From positions 434,001 through 498,000 of the forward strand of contig NW_012236518.1 in assembly GCF_000787575.1 (NCBI RefSeq): a stretch of DNA of 64,000 nucleotides, in the 5' to 3' direction. The notes below the pieces were generated by a model. The model ran no database searches and was not told the DNA's origin. It saw only the letters and a program-made list of their open reading frames with translations. Numbering within the stretch: position 1 is the stretch's first letter; every line of letters begins with the position of its first letter. Both the position numbers and the translations under genes were made by a program. Source of the DNA: Acytostelium subglobosum LB1 (lineage: Eukaryota; Evosea; Eumycetozoa; Acytosteliales; Acytosteliaceae). This document shows, piece by piece, positions 12,001 through 24,400 of the stretch.

Positions 12001-14711
12001 AGGTGAAGCGAGTAAGTGAGTGGATGAGTCATAAAGTAGATCCATGAAAGATTGGATTGATGGACTTATGATTAATGATGGTGCGGTGATGGTGGAATGA
12101 TGGTGATTATATGATTGTATGATTACCTACATGTGAAGACACGTCCTTAGTTGAATGACTTGGTCAAATGGATAATTAATGAGATGGACTTGGATAAAGT
12201 CACAAATCAATTATCTATTATATTAATATATAATATATTATATTAGGTCTAAATTATTATTATTATTAATAATATTAAATTAGTAATAATTAATAATAAT
12301 TAATTAAATAAGGGAAGATGAGTAGGTAGGGTGTAAGTCAGAATAGTGGATACAGGCAACAACACAGATATCAAAGTCAGATTATGAATGATTAAGTATA
12401 TAAGTATATAAGTATATAAGTATGTGTGTGTGTCTGTTGGTGGAATGATATTTGTGTAATGATGATGAACTGTTGAAGATGGATTGGTGATGTTGTGAGT
12501 TGTTAAGTTTTGTTGTAGGATTTAGGAGTAGACAGGGAAGGGAATGGCAACGATTCGATCGGGATGATGGCATCGAGAGTTGGTTGGGAATTGATGTGCC
12601 CCTACGCTAAAGTCTCTCTCAAACACTGTGCAGTAGGTAGCAAAGATACTCTCTCTCGCTGGGTCCCTCTATCACACGAACACAAACACTCACTTATACA
12701 GACACACACACGGATGGGAGACCACCCCTGTACGCAGTTGCTGGTGTTACCAACTCGTAGCCGCTGAACAGCGAATATGAGTGGGCCATCCCGTTTTGCC
12801 ACACGACAGACAGTCATTGTCGCAGTCGCTGAGTGGCGTACTTTAACAACGATGCTCAGCAGTTGGATGACATCAACACCATATGCGGACAATGATTGCT
12901 AATTAATTAAGTATAGTATAGTGATTGACATAGAGAGAGAGAGGACGGTGAGAGCAGTTGTAGTTGTAGGTAATAACTCACCTTCTTGGTCAAGGACGTT
13001 TAGCGATGTGAACGTCACATTGGCGAATGCTCCGCCTTTCAAGGGGATGGTAGCAGTGCTCTCCTCTGACCTGCGCTCATTCATTCCCTCCACTCACTCA
13101 CCTGCTCACTCACTGACTTGGATTTGCTTGATCCGCATTGGAAGAGCAACAACATCTAATTGGACGATTAACACCTTTGGGCAGTTAAACTAATAAGGTG
13201 CGTCCTGGTTGGCTGGATGGTTTGCTGGTCGAACTTTGAGAATTAGTCGTGGTCCTCAAGGCCTGTTGGATGGCCTCAACCCCCCTCCCATCCATCCATC
13301 CAGCATCCTTTGTCTCTTCAAACAAACACCTCTCTCTCTCTCTCCCTTTAAGGCTCTCATCTCTTACAAGATCCATTCACACAGGTACACACTCATTCAA
13401 ACACCTTGGTATCACATCTACATCTCGTCGTTTCCGAGTGGGTGTCGAAGAAGACCACTCAACACCACTCAACTCCAGTTCAAATGAGTGAGTGAGTTGC
13501 AATTGAATTGCAGACTTGCATCACACACAATCGGGGTGGTACATTACGAATACACTTGGTCCTTCCAACTGCCAAACATTGGTGCCTATTGGTCAGTCAC
13601 ATGAACTAATTAGTAACATTATTAATGTGTGTGTTTGGCCTCAAAGTGAGGATATTCAACGCTGAGATGAAAGGACCAACTTCGAACTTACTCACTCACT
13701 AAGTTGGATAAGGAGCAACTGGTTGCCGTTTGAACAACGAGAAGATACACGAAACAGGGTTGAACAATCGATTCAGACCTGAATCAATCAATCAACCAAC
13801 CTACTCCTTTACTTCATTTACATTTAATAACAATAATATTACTTAACTCCTTAAATGGTTAACATTAATATTGTTTTCTTTAAATGACCAATTGCAATCC
13901 ATAGTTATTGAGATTGTTCATTCCTTGAATAATACTCACCTTTACTCCACTTCCTTTACCCAATCAAATCGATACCTGATCCATCAATCCAACTGAAGTG
14001 GTGTAGTATACTACTACGACATACCAGTTACACTTGAATTTGATTGATATCTCCATCAATGAATACGTTAGACCTCCTTCCTACTATAATAATATCAAGA
14101 CAAAGAAGAAGATGATAGTAACGTTTGGAACAATATAATATTACATTATATTTATTTAATTGATTGATTGAATCAACCAACTGAATACATTTAGTAACGA
14201 ATTGATGAACAGAAGTCTATTGTGTGCTTGAAGTTTGCCCAACACCAACACAACCACTCACTCAACCTTTTATTCATTCATTCCTGACTTGGTAATCATT
14301 ACTACATCAGGAAATAATGCTATGACTTTATAAAGTCAATCATTAACATTGATTCTATCTACTCCTACTCTCTCATTCACTCATACATTCAATCATTCAC
14401 TCACACATCCAATCAATGATATCAAGTTGTTGAGTTGGTCGCCTAACATGGTTAACATAACCATATTCAGACATCTTGTTAGATCAATACTACTTACACC
14501 TACATAAACATTACTATGTTAGGCAATGTACTGCCTTTGGATGGATGGATGGATGATCAGTGTGTTGTAGTGATGTGGAATGGTAGTCATCAACACGATT
14601 GATTGAGAGTGAAGTGACTCTTACCTCACTCACTCATTCACTTACTCTCCCTACATCATCATCATCATCATCATCTTGATACCTATCACCATACCTTTAT
14701 AGTAGTATACA
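9001..14711. other. 5.7-kb region without a credible gene, between two divergent regulator genes
   Basis: Open frames are short, lie in repeat-derived text (GATT, GGAT, GTGA units) and have no protein-like composition. It holds TTG and ATT runs near 9010-9160, GT-rich G-box-like sequence at 9780-9815, an AT island at 12190-12320 made almost only of A and T, an EcoRI-free patchwork of GGTTG/GGATG repeats, and a TATA-like ACCTTTATAG at about 14692 before the GATA gene. It flanks the 5' ends of both neighbours (minus-strand winged-helix gene, plus-strand GATA gene), so long shared regulatory DNA or unannotated non-coding transcripts are the likeliest content. Confidence 0.55.
9782..9812. promoter_or_regulatory. 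GT-rich G-box-like cluster (possible GBF sites)
   Basis: The sequence GGTGGGTGTGTGGGTGCGTG resembles the GT/CA-rich G-boxes bound by the dictyostelid G-box binding factor at developmental promoters. It lies about 780 bp upstream of the winged-helix gene. Only motif resemblance supports it. Confidence 0.3.
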
Positions 14712-16465
14712 ATGTCTTATCAAACAGTACCAAAGACACCTTTGACAACCTCACCTCATGGTCCAGGCCACGGTCATCAGAACGCTTTACCAAGGTCATT
14801 GACAGCCGTCTCGTCGCCATCGTCCATGTCAGTAGTTCAACCGAGAGCTGCTACCAGACATGCCAGTCACCTCAATCCCATCTTCTACAACTTCAATGAA
14901 TCATCAATGGACTGTGTACCAACCACGCCCGTTCATCAGTTGCCAAGAATCTCATTGCCCACCATTTCCGAGATGGACGGCGATGTCACCAACTCACCCC
15001 CCCAACCCTTGTATCAACCTTCACATCATGGACTCCACTCGCCTATTCAAACTACTGCCGCTTCTGTCTACACTTTGCCAAAGCCACGTTCACACAATGT
15101 CCCTCCACAAGATCAGAGTTATGGCAATGGCAATGTCAATAGCCAGAGGATCATGTCCTCCCCACCTCCACCTCCTCCACTCAATCCAGTCAACTGGTCC
15201 GCGCTCGACAGAGATGTTGTGCCTCTACTCAACTTGAGGAACTACGCCAGCTCCTCACCAGACAAAGCCAAGACTACATCTCATGCCTCCAACTCACCCA
15301 GCTCCTCGGATTCCCTATTTGAGCTTAGTTCAATGTCACCAGCATCTCTGTCACCTCTCAGCAGCACACCCAGATCAAGTCCACGATCAATGTCTGATCA
15401 CTCACCATCACTCAGTCGTCCTTTGACGCCTGGCAACCAAGACGATGAGCTGCCCTATCCCAAACAATCACCGCATCTCTGGAGGAAGTTAGAGTACTAC
15501 TCCAACCACCTGAACACATTCATTGCAGACACCATGCGAAACAAAGACTTTGGCAACATACCAACATTGAACAACAAGTTCCAGGAGCTCACCAATGCGG
15601 TCCAAGAGATAGAGATCACGAACAACATATACAAGACGTAAGTTGATGTTGTGTACTTTGTCGGGATGTACTTCTCTAACGTGTAGATACCTACAGACTA
15701 CCTCCACAGACTAGATCAAGGAAGAAGAGAGCCACCAAAGCAGAGAGACTCCAACAAGACCCAAACGCGATCAAGGTTGGTAAGATGGATATGTGTGGTG
15801 GCTTGGACAAGCGGTCTGGCGTGCATACTTACATCATTCAATCAATCAAACATTCATACCATCTCATTCATTGATTTATCAGAGGACATTCGTTACGACG
15901 CCCAAGAGTAAGGGCAACTACTGTTACTTCTGTGGAACGATGGAGACTCCGGAATGGAGGAAGGGACCGGGTGGTCACAAAACGTAGGTTATTACGACAA
16001 CTTTGTTGGGCGATAACAAGGTGTAGATAGTACATCAGGAGTGTGCACGTGCGCAACTGTTTGATGTTGGTGTTTGTCGTGTGTCGCGTTTTGTGCGCGC
16101 GTCTGTGTCGAAAGGTGAAAAGAAGGATAGCGATCAGATCTTTGTTGTTGTCCGGGCCCGGACATGTCCCGCGTGTGTTGGATTGAACAACAACAACAGT
16201 AACTAACAATAATATCTTGCCCCACCTCTATGTTCGTTCGAACGTCTTCTGACGGATGGACGGACGGTTGTTGTTCAAACAAACAAACTATGTTAGGTTG
16301 TGCAACGCATGTGGCCTCCACTACGCCAAGAATATCAAAAAAGAGACTCTGTACAACTTCAACAACAACAACATTAGCAACAGCAACAGTGGTAGTGGCA
16401 GTGGCAGTGGCAGCGGCAGTATTGGTCAACAGTCTCCATTGGATGGACACGTAATGGCCGTGTAG
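14712..16465 (+). CDS. GATA zinc-finger transcription factor (first of tandem pair)
   Basis: Four exons (14712-15637, 15697-15775, 15883-15983, 16297-16465) give 424 aa. The N-terminal 250 residues are Ser/Pro-rich; residues near 255-308 form a predicted helical segment (LWRKLEYYSNHLNTFIADTM). A basic stretch (RSRKKRATKAERLQ) precedes a type IV GATA finger C-X2-C-X18-C-X2-C (Cys349, 352, 371, 374) reading [27 protein letters not shown]. The tail is poly-Asn/Gly-Ser. The finger is split by a 313-bp intron. The second intron must use a GTTGGT donor, because the nearby GTAAGA four bases on would break the frame. The role is sequence-specific binding of GATA sites in the nucleus, probably in development. 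The long Ser/Pro and Gln regions and the tandem neighbour are typical of dictyostelid gta genes, but I cannot name the orthologue. Confidence 0.9.
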
Positions 16466-17682
16466 AAGATGAATATGAGAATCAATCAACACTCATGAGT
16501 GTTTCAGATTTAGTCGCGTCCCCTTTGGAGTAAACAAAACGAACAAACCATCGATCATTCAACCAGTCAGTGAGCGGCGTGTGTGTGACATCTGTTAACA
16601 ATAGTGTTGGTGTATGTGGGTGTCATCACTCATCAATCAATCAATCAATCCAATCAATCAATTAATCAATCACACACACGATGAATCAACTCGATTGGAT
16701 ACAACAAGCAATAACCCAGGGAGGTCCATTGGAAGGTTATGAAGGGGTGAGAGGCATCATAATGTTGGGGTTGAAGCGCAGGCAGGTGGGTGACAGGACG
16801 CAACGACAAACCTTGTCGTCCATATCGCAATTGGCAGGCAGGCGTGAGCAATCAAACAAACAAAGATCCAGAGTGTGGTGTTTGGATGCTTATGGGAGTG
16901 TTCCTTGGCCAGATGATAGAACAACATTACTTTATCGGGCTAGTGTGCTGTCGCCACCATGAAGACGAACGTCCACATGTAGAAATTGGTTCGCAGAAAT
17001 ATCGATGTTTGGTTGTTGGAAGATGCTCACTCTCATCAACTTCGATCCCCCCTCCAATCAGCTGATAGGCGTTTCCTCTGAGTGTGTTAGTGTTGTTGGA
17101 GTGGAGGTTAGACACGCCCTAAGTGGTGACCCCCAAAACAACCAATTATAATCCCAAAAAAATAGAATTAAAATAAAATACCACAACCCCTCATCCACTC
17201 ATAAGGGAGGTGTGTATGAGAGTGTGAGTGTGTGAGTGAATGCGCTACACCATTAGCACACTGTTGCTGCTTCCCTTCCATCCTTATTTGTATTTGCTCC
17301 ACTCCGCTCATTCATTCACTCCCATACATACTTCCAACTTCTCATCCACACACCTTGTGTTTGTGATTCTGGTATTAATCGATCTGAAACAATACAGCTA
17401 GTCAGCTAGTTTTAGTTTATTCACATAACTTAGATAATACAGATACATCGTACTTTACTTACTTTTATGTGTGTGTATTGTATATTAGTAATAATAATAG
17501 TAATATAATATAATAATAATAATATAATATTAATCAATCAATCATATGATAGTTTTATAAACTTAATATATATATATTCGTCTTTTTTAATTAATTAATT
17601 AAATAATTTGTAAATAATAATAATATCAATCAAAGAAAGAATCAAACAAAGAAACAGATTTATATAGACTAGTCAAACGAAA
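16466..17682. other. Spacer between the two GATA genes
   Basis: No gene supported. A 93-codon open frame from 16681 lacks protein-like composition. AATC repeats at 16630-16675 and a strongly AT-rich 200 bp (17460-17660) form the promoter side of the next gene. A TCCCATAA on the minus strand near 16887 weakly resembles a DUSE element. Confidence 0.5.
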
Positions 17683-18961
17683 ATGAATCAATATAGTTTC
17701 CAATATATCAGCGGCGGTTCTCAATCGTCATCACCTGTTGACTTGTTGGCACCACCAATGTATACAAATAATAACAACAATAGGACGTCAATGGAGGGAT
17801 CATCATCATACTATTATAATGGCAATAATAATAATGAAGGAGCAAAGATTTCCCCATCTTTGCTGCCACAGGGTTCATCACACTCGGCCACAAATCCATT
17901 CACATACTATCCACATCTTCAACAGCAATTACAGCATCAAAATCAACAGCAACAACAACAATTACAGTTACAGCAACAACAGATGCATCAACAGCAACAA
18001 CAGCAACAATTACAACAACAACAAAAGCCAAAAGGTACTGTTTATTATCCATCAATGTCGTTGTCATCGATTCACAGTGCCAGATCATCATCATTAAAGT
18101 CATCAAGCAATGGTTCACCTTCGTTCAAGTCGTCACCGGCATCACCATCACTCTCATCAATCAATCAATGTAACACAAGTTCCAACTCGACGACTCCCAC
18201 TCAGTATTCATCGCCACCTCCATTGCAGTTGCTTCCACTCCAACAACAGCAACAGCAACAGCAACAACTCCAGCAACAACAGAACTATATGATCAACAAC
18301 AGCAGTAGCAGCAAGCTTTCCAATCTACTCAACTCATCCGACTCGGGCAGCCCATCATCATCGCCCAATGAGGACAACCCTCCCAGCTCACCATGCCAGT
18401 CCATGTCGGCCGGCTCCGACACCCACGAGGACTACGAAGCCCTGCGCGACCTGTGGAAGAAGGCAAAGGATATCAGCCAAGAGTTGACCAAGATCACCAA
18501 GCAAGCCACCAAGTCAGAGTACACGCTCGTCGAGTACGTCACCACCTTCCAGAAGGAGTTTGAGAACATTGGCAGCCTGATCAACATGATGACCGAGAAG
18601 GCCGACCATCTCAAGAACGACGAGACACTCAAGAGGAAGAAGAAGGAGTCTGATAAGAATGCCGAGAAGAGAGTAAGTTAGTTCATCAATCATTCAATTA
18701 CATCGACACTAACATCTGTGATCACCTTTACGAATCAAACAGAAGAAGAGAAGAGAGGCCACTATGTTGTTGAACAACGTTTGCAAGAACTGTGGCACTA
18801 CTGACACACCGGAGTGGCGTAAGGGACCAGATGGAACCAAGTCTCTATGCAATGCCTGTGGACTCCACTATGCCAAGAACCTTAAGAGGGAGACCATGAA
18901 CCACTCCAACGTCCTGCAGCAGCCAAAGGAATCGATGAAGGTTGTCTCCATCCTCAACTAA
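17683..18961 (+). CDS. GATA zinc-finger transcription factor (second of tandem pair)
   Basis: Two exons (17683-18672, 18743-18961) give 402 aa. Long Gln, Asn and Ser tracts fill the first 240 residues (glutamine runs near residues 85-115 and 185-205). A helical acidic-basic segment at about 245-325 ([19 protein letters not shown]...[15 protein letters not shown]) ends in [14 protein letters not shown], followed after the intron by KKRRE and a type IV GATA finger (Cys344, 347, 366, 369; [21 protein letters not shown]). The overall plan, low-complexity N-terminus then helix then basic region then C-terminal finger, matches the upstream neighbour, so they look like an old tandem duplication. Here the finger itself has no intron. 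The protein ends VSILN soon after the finger. Role as for its neighbour: DNA-binding developmental regulator, inferred. Confidence 0.9.
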
Positions 18962-19596
18962 GCGGCCGCCTTCGCCGTCGCCGCTAATCGATATCAATCA
19001 CCGAGCCGGGCTCTTTGGAGCCTAACCTTATCAAGCCTTGCCTCGCCATTGGCAAGTGCGCATTCTGTGTCCGCGTCGCGTGGACCAGACCTTCTCCAAC
19101 TATATTCACTCTTCTTCCAATGCATTCTACTGTGCACCAGAGACCTAACTTGTGTGAACTCATCTTGGTTGTGTAGACCTCTATGACCTGTTCCCAAACA
19201 ATGTTACACCAGTGTGCCGTTTGTACAACGAGCAAACCTAACGAAGAAGCTCATCCATCCATTCATTCATGAGGGCATTTATGCTCATCATTGATGATGT
19301 CCATTGTAAATCAAACCCGTCCGTCCATCCATCCCCCTTACCAGTCCTTCCGCAGAGAAGGCCAACTTCCCTCCACATGGATGGTAGTCGTCCATCCAAT
19401 CAATCCATTGTCCACCAGTACCTTACTACCAATGACATAACAATAAAGATGCATCCCCCCCCATGCACTAGATAGACTATTCCATCCTTCCCAATCCCTT
19501 CAATCACTCATTCAATCACTCGTTCAATCAATGATCATTATTTGGGAAGGGACGTCGACAAAGAGTCGACATGTTGGATGTTTATTATTAATACGA
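18962..19596. other. Convergent 3' spacer
   Basis: No gene. Directly after the GATA stop is a GC-rich patch (GCGGCCGCCTTCGCCGTCGC, 18962-18981), out of character with dictyostelid 3' UTRs. AACAATAAAG at about 19438-19447 could be a poly(A) signal; a C8 run lies at 19453-19460. Confidence 0.5.
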
Positions 19597-20484
19597 TTAG
19601 TATACACGCACCCAGGTACCGCCAGTCCTCAATGGGACCTCGTGGACGGTTGTGCCGGTCTCCTCGGCCTCAATCATGTAGTCCTCGCCATGGATCTTGC
19701 CAACGTAGAGGATGACGTGGTAGGTGTCGCCGCGTGGACCAAAGAACTGGACATCACCTGGCTGGCGCTCCTCGTACGTGATGAAGTGGCTGTACTTGCT
19801 TGGCTCCTGTTGGTTCGTGCCACCTCCATCACCATAGTCGATGCCAGCGCCATAGTAGAAGGCGTCTCTGACAAGACCCGAGCAGTCCAGTCCGACGGTG
19901 CTGTCGGCGGGACATGGCTGGATGATTCCGGTGTAGCCATCACAGGTTCCGATCGATGGACCAGCATATGGGTTGTGGCCACCGCCCCAGACGTAGGGCC
20001 AGAGGGCAGCGACTCTTGAACGAGCCTGCTCGATGACCTTGGTGTAGTTGACATCGTTGCCTGGTGCTTCCTCGAGACAACACTCATTGCTGCTCGATCC
20101 GGAACAGTGGCCGGCGACGACGTGGCCGGTGCACGACGAGCTCGACTTGCACTCGCCCTTCTCGCCAAACACGTAGCAGACGTCGCTGGGCGACTCGGGG
20201 ATGCAGCACTCGCCAGAGCCAGTGCAGTAGTTGCCCTCGGAGTGACCAGAGCATGATGATGGGTCCTTGCAGGTGCCGGCAATTCCATTGACCGAGCATG
20301 ATGTAAGGTGGATGCAACACTCGACGTCCACAGAGCCTGGACAGAATCCTGGGTATGACTCACCACTGCAGTCCGATGTGTATTGGCATGTGCCAGCATT
20401 TCCATTGACCTTGCAAGATGTGGCGGCCAAAGTAGTGCTAGACAACATGCCGAGCAATACAACCAATAATATAACAATCTTCAT
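19597..20484 (-). CDS. Secreted NlpC/P60-family peptidase with three Cys-rich repeats
   Basis: Single exon, 295 aa. A signal peptide (MKIVILLVVLLGMLSSTTLA) is followed by three repeats of about 38 residues (23-58, 62-94, 103-136), each with the pattern C-V-G-x-x-G-C...S-C-x-G...C-x-G-S...CC. A C-terminal NlpC/P60 (papain-like) domain occupies about 145-295. The catalytic Cys201 sits in LDCSGLVRDAF and His256 in TYHVILYVG; the third polar residue is probably in IEAEETG. NlpC/P60 enzymes cut peptide links in bacterial peptidoglycan. A secreted or phagosomal enzyme that helps digest bacterial prey is the natural inference. The peptidase domain is bacterial in type, so an old horizontal transfer is possible, with the repeats a eukaryotic addition possibly binding glycan. 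Codon use matches the other highly expressed genes. Confidence 0.85.
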   Translation of the reverse strand: MKIVILLVVLLGMLSSTTLAATSCKVNGNAGTCQYTSDCSGESYPGFCPGSVDVECCIHLTSCSVNGIAGTCKDPSSCSGHSEGNYCTGSGECCIPESPSDVCYVFGEKGECKSSSSCTGHVVAGHCSGSSSNECCLEEAPGNDVNYTKVIEQARSRVAALWPYVWGGGHNPYAGPSIGTCDGYTGIIQPCPADSTVGLDCSGLVRDAFYYGAGIDYGDGGGTNQQEPSKYSHFITYEERQPGDVQFFGPRGDTYHVILYVGKIHGEDYMIEAEETGTTVHEVPLRTGGTWVRVY

Positions 20485-21413
20485 TATTTGTTTGATTGTT
20501 GTTACGGATAGAGATTGATTAATAATAGGAAGATGGATGATGAATGTTTGTAACTTTATGTTGTTGTTGGTTCCAGACTGGCGGGGCTGGACACCTGCTC
20601 AACCACACACACAATCAATCAAACAAACAATTTGATCAGAGAGGGGGCTTAACGCCTCCGTAATAATAAATATCTTACACTGGTGATATTTCAAATTTGA
20701 CTCCATCTTAGTTATTGGGGGTGGGTCCACAAGGCCTTGGATACCTTAAAAAGTCCAATCACTCCGAGTGACCAGATATTTTACTTGATGGCATCGTGGT
20801 GTTATTCATATCCCAGTCCCCTCAGTATGATAGTTTCTACTTGGACGGTCAACAACAATAACTTGTCGTTCCATCTTGAACACCAATCACCAGGACTAGA
20901 CACCTTCGAATGTCTTCCCCAGTTGTTCAACTCTACACTCCAGGAAAGACAGAAATTTCAGATCGATCAATCCATTGTACCTGGTAAACATTGTACAATT
21001 CTGTTCATCCACTACAATTATCTCTTTCCATCAAAGGAAATCCATAAAAGTATTTTACGAAACATGTTGAAGTTCTTTAATTGAGTTTGATATTCTAGAT
21101 TGGCAGAATAACTATTTGGAAGTTCCAAAATCTAGTAGCGTCCAGCTCTTGTTCGACTTTTGAAAATCATCATAGCATGGCACACTTTTTGCGCCAGAGA
21201 AGGATGCTTCATAGTGTGTTTCTCTTGAACTTTTCAAAGTCCAAATCTACTCAAACAACTTCATCATCGTCATCGATTCATTGTCATTGTTGTAATTATA
21301 ATAATAACACAAACATACAAATATAAAGTTTATCAATCAATCAATCAGTCAATCAATCAATCAACAAAAAAACAGTCGATCAAGATTAGATTAGATTAGA
21401 GAGATAACAAAAG
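20485..21413. other. Intergenic between divergent NlpC/P60 and dynein genes
   Basis: It is mostly promoter-like, with AATC repeats at 21325-21362 before the dynein ATG. An open frame of about 125 codons (20701-21084), with its first ATG at about 20788, is listed separately as doubtful. TTTGATCAGA and other AT-rich segments occur near 20630. Confidence 0.5.
20788..21084 (+). CDS. Doubtful small hypothetical protein
   Basis: Open frame of about 98 codons from the first ATG (MASWCYSYPSPLSM), extending upstream without ATG to 20701. Composition is less repetitive than most spurious frames here (for example FECLPQLFNSTLQERQKF and KEIHKSILRNMLKFFN), which hints at a real exon or the remains of a gene. 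No family is recognised. An AG acceptor near 20711 could join it to an upstream exon, but none is convincing. Confidence 0.2.
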   Translation: MASWCYSYPSPLSMIVSTWTVNNNNLSFHLEHQSPGLDTFECLPQLFNSTLQERQKFQIDQSIVPGKHCTILFIHYNYLFPSKEIHKSILRNMLKFFN

Positions 21414-24400
21414 ATGGAGGGCTCTGAAAGCGGTGTCACTACAAGTGGCAATCCACCAACGTCGCCCACCACCTACCCAGTCAACGAGACATTGTTGGAC
21501 GATACATGTAAATACTTATGTAAAATAGTACCTCCACTGCTCGATGGCGATGCTACAACATTCCAAACCCAGCTCACTGCCCCAGAGGCACTGAACAAGC
21601 TTCGCAAGTTCATCACCGACTCGAAGCAACCAGTGTTCCTCATTCAAAAGCATTCCCAAGATGATGAATCCTCTACAGGTTGGTATTGGTGATCGCGTTC
21701 AAACAATCAATCAGTTGATACTAACTACATCGTTCAACGATGATGATGATTCAGAGTCTTATACATTCGAGGTTGAGGTCAGATTCGGAGGAGACAAGAC
21801 AACTAGTTTGGTGATCACCAAGCGTGTGCCAGAGACTGCATTGGACTCGAGCAAGTCAGTGTCATCACAGTTGCAGGCTATCAACCTCGGAGAGGGCAGC
21901 CCATTCGATACACTGCACAACTACATCCACAACTCTGTGGCACCATTCATCCGATCGTTCTCGGCCAAGTCGCAAAAGGCCACACCCGAGAAGGACAGCA
22001 AGATGGGCATTGGCGCTGTCAACCAGAAGATCGCCGAGCTCGAGCTGTCGCTGTTCAACTGCAAGCAGCAGATGCAGATACCCGAGGTGGTACTCGTTTT
22101 CCACCCCGAGATCATGGCCGTCTCCAAGCGATGCCGCGACGCCGGCCGCGCCATGAAGGTGGAGGACATGGGCGAGGTCAGCCAGGAGCTGCTCAACGCG
22201 CTCCAAGCTGGCGTTGGCCAGTGGGTCAAGGACATCCAAAAGGTCACCAAGTTGAAGGCCATCGAGGAGTTCCTGCCCGAGTCGACCACATCGCAAGAGA
22301 TCAACTTTTGGCTGCAGCTCGAGGTGTCGCTGCAGAACATCGAGGAGCAGAAGCGCTCGCCAGAGTTCGAGGTCACACTCGCCGTACTCAAGCAGGCCAA
22401 GCGTTTCCTGGCCACGGCCAGCTTTGACACTGACAACGTCGGCCTCAAGAAGACGGCCGAGAAGGTGCAGAGCTACAAGACTCTCATCAAGGACTTCCCA
22501 ATCACTCCCCTGATGACAGGCACTGATGTCGAGTCGGTCTCGCAGGCTATCTTGCAGATCTACTCGCACTTGAAGAAGTCCAAGAACTCGCCATACCCCA
22601 TCGAGCGTTACCTGGCTCTGCTTGAGGCCATTGGCAAGGACATGTGCAACCGCGTGCTCCAAATCCTGCGCCAGAAGAACCTGATGCTCATTGAGTACCT
22701 GGACTTTGAGCGCGCCACCGCATCATTCCGCGCTCTCTTCACACTCTGGGACGATCAATTTGCCCAGTTCCGTGAGACCCTGCGTGACATTGCCAAGAAG
22801 AGAGGCAGCGACCGTGTGCCACTCTTGGTCAACGTCGACAACCGTCGTTTGCTCGATCGTGTCCTCAAGATCCGCAAGTTCCGTCGTCAACACGACGAGC
22901 TCAAGAACGTCATCTCCACCGTGTTGCCCCAGCAGTCTGGTGGCAGCGCTGGCGCAGGCGACAAGCAGGGAGAGATCAATGCCATCAAGGAGATCAACGA
23001 GGCCTACGACGAGATCAAGGACATTGACGTCCTGTTGCTCACACAGGAAGGCGAGGACCTCTGGGCCAACGCCATGAAGCGTTACAACAACCGTATCGAT
23101 CGTGTCGAGTCCTACATCACCACCAAGTTGCGTGATCGTCTGGCCACAGCCAAGAATGCCAACGAAATGTTCCGTGTCTTCTCCAAGTTCAACGTTCTCT
23201 TCTTTAGACCAAGAGTATGTAGTCATCATCACTGATTCATGCGCACATGCACTCATCCACTCACACATCCATCACATTCACAGATCAGAGCAGCCATTCA
23301 AGAGTATCAAACTCAATTGATTGAGCGTGTGAAGGAGGATATCAAGGGACTGCACGAGAAGTTCAAGCAGCAGTACAGCAACTCAGAGGCATTCCACATG
23401 AGCAACTTGCGTGATTTGCCTCCAGTGTCTGGAGCCATCATCTGGGCTCGTCAGATCGAGCGCCAATTGGACACTTACATGCGCCGTGTCGAGGACGTGC
23501 TTGGTGAGAGCTGGGAGTCAGATGCCGAGGGCCAGAAGCTCAAGGCAGAGTCGGACCAGTTCCGCTCCAAGCTCAACACCGACCACATCTTCAAGAAGTG
23601 GGAGCAGGACACATTGTCTCGCAGCTTTGAGGTGTCGGGCAAGATCCTCACTGTCGTCAAGAAGGGCGCCAAGTACTCGTTGGACATCAACTTTGATCCA
23701 CACATCATCATGTTGTTCAAGGAGGTCAGGAATCTGCAATGGCTGGGCTTCCGTGTGCAGCTCAACATCTCTTTCATCTCGAGCGGTGCCAAACAGGTCT
23801 ATCCATTCGCCGTCTCGCTCAAGGAGACACTGCGCACCTACACCCAGACGTGTGGCAAGATCACCCCTGAGATTGCCACATTGGTCGCCTCGTACAAGCG
23901 CGACGTGCAGCTTCTGATCAACGAGGGATTCAAGCTCAAGTGGGAGTCATTGCCCCAGCTCGACCCATACGTGCGCAAGCTTAGCACTTCTGTCAACATC
24001 TTCCGTGACAAGGTGGACGACCTGCTCGTCAAGTACGCCGAGATCGCCAAGTTGTTGGACGCCATCAAGTACTCACCATTCAAGCACGAGTCATTCGTCG
24101 ACACTCTCAAGAACATCCAGAAGTTGGTGGACGAGCTCAACTTGGCCAACTACTCCAACCTCTCACTGTGGGTCGGCCAACTCGACACTATGGTTGAGGC
24201 TGTTCTGATTGAGCGTTTGAAGGACGCCATCCACTCCTGGATCGCTTTGATTGAGGGCCGCGAGGAGACCATTACCAGTGGATCTGGCGACTCAACTCAG
24301 TCACACGGTCGCCTGGTCTACGCCTCGCGCAACCGTGCCATCAAGGACGAGGGACAGGGAGCTTCCACATCATCCACTGCTGTCGTGCCCTCGCAGAGCA

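Noticed and set aside
16681-17065. Frames of about 90 codons between the GATA genes
   Set aside because: No family resemblance, frames overlap each other and no splice support.
21633-21678. Alternative 46- or 28-bp introns to mend the dynein frame
   Set aside because: They would remove the conserved VFLIQKH segment and are too short; the 76-bp intron at 21679-21754 fits better.
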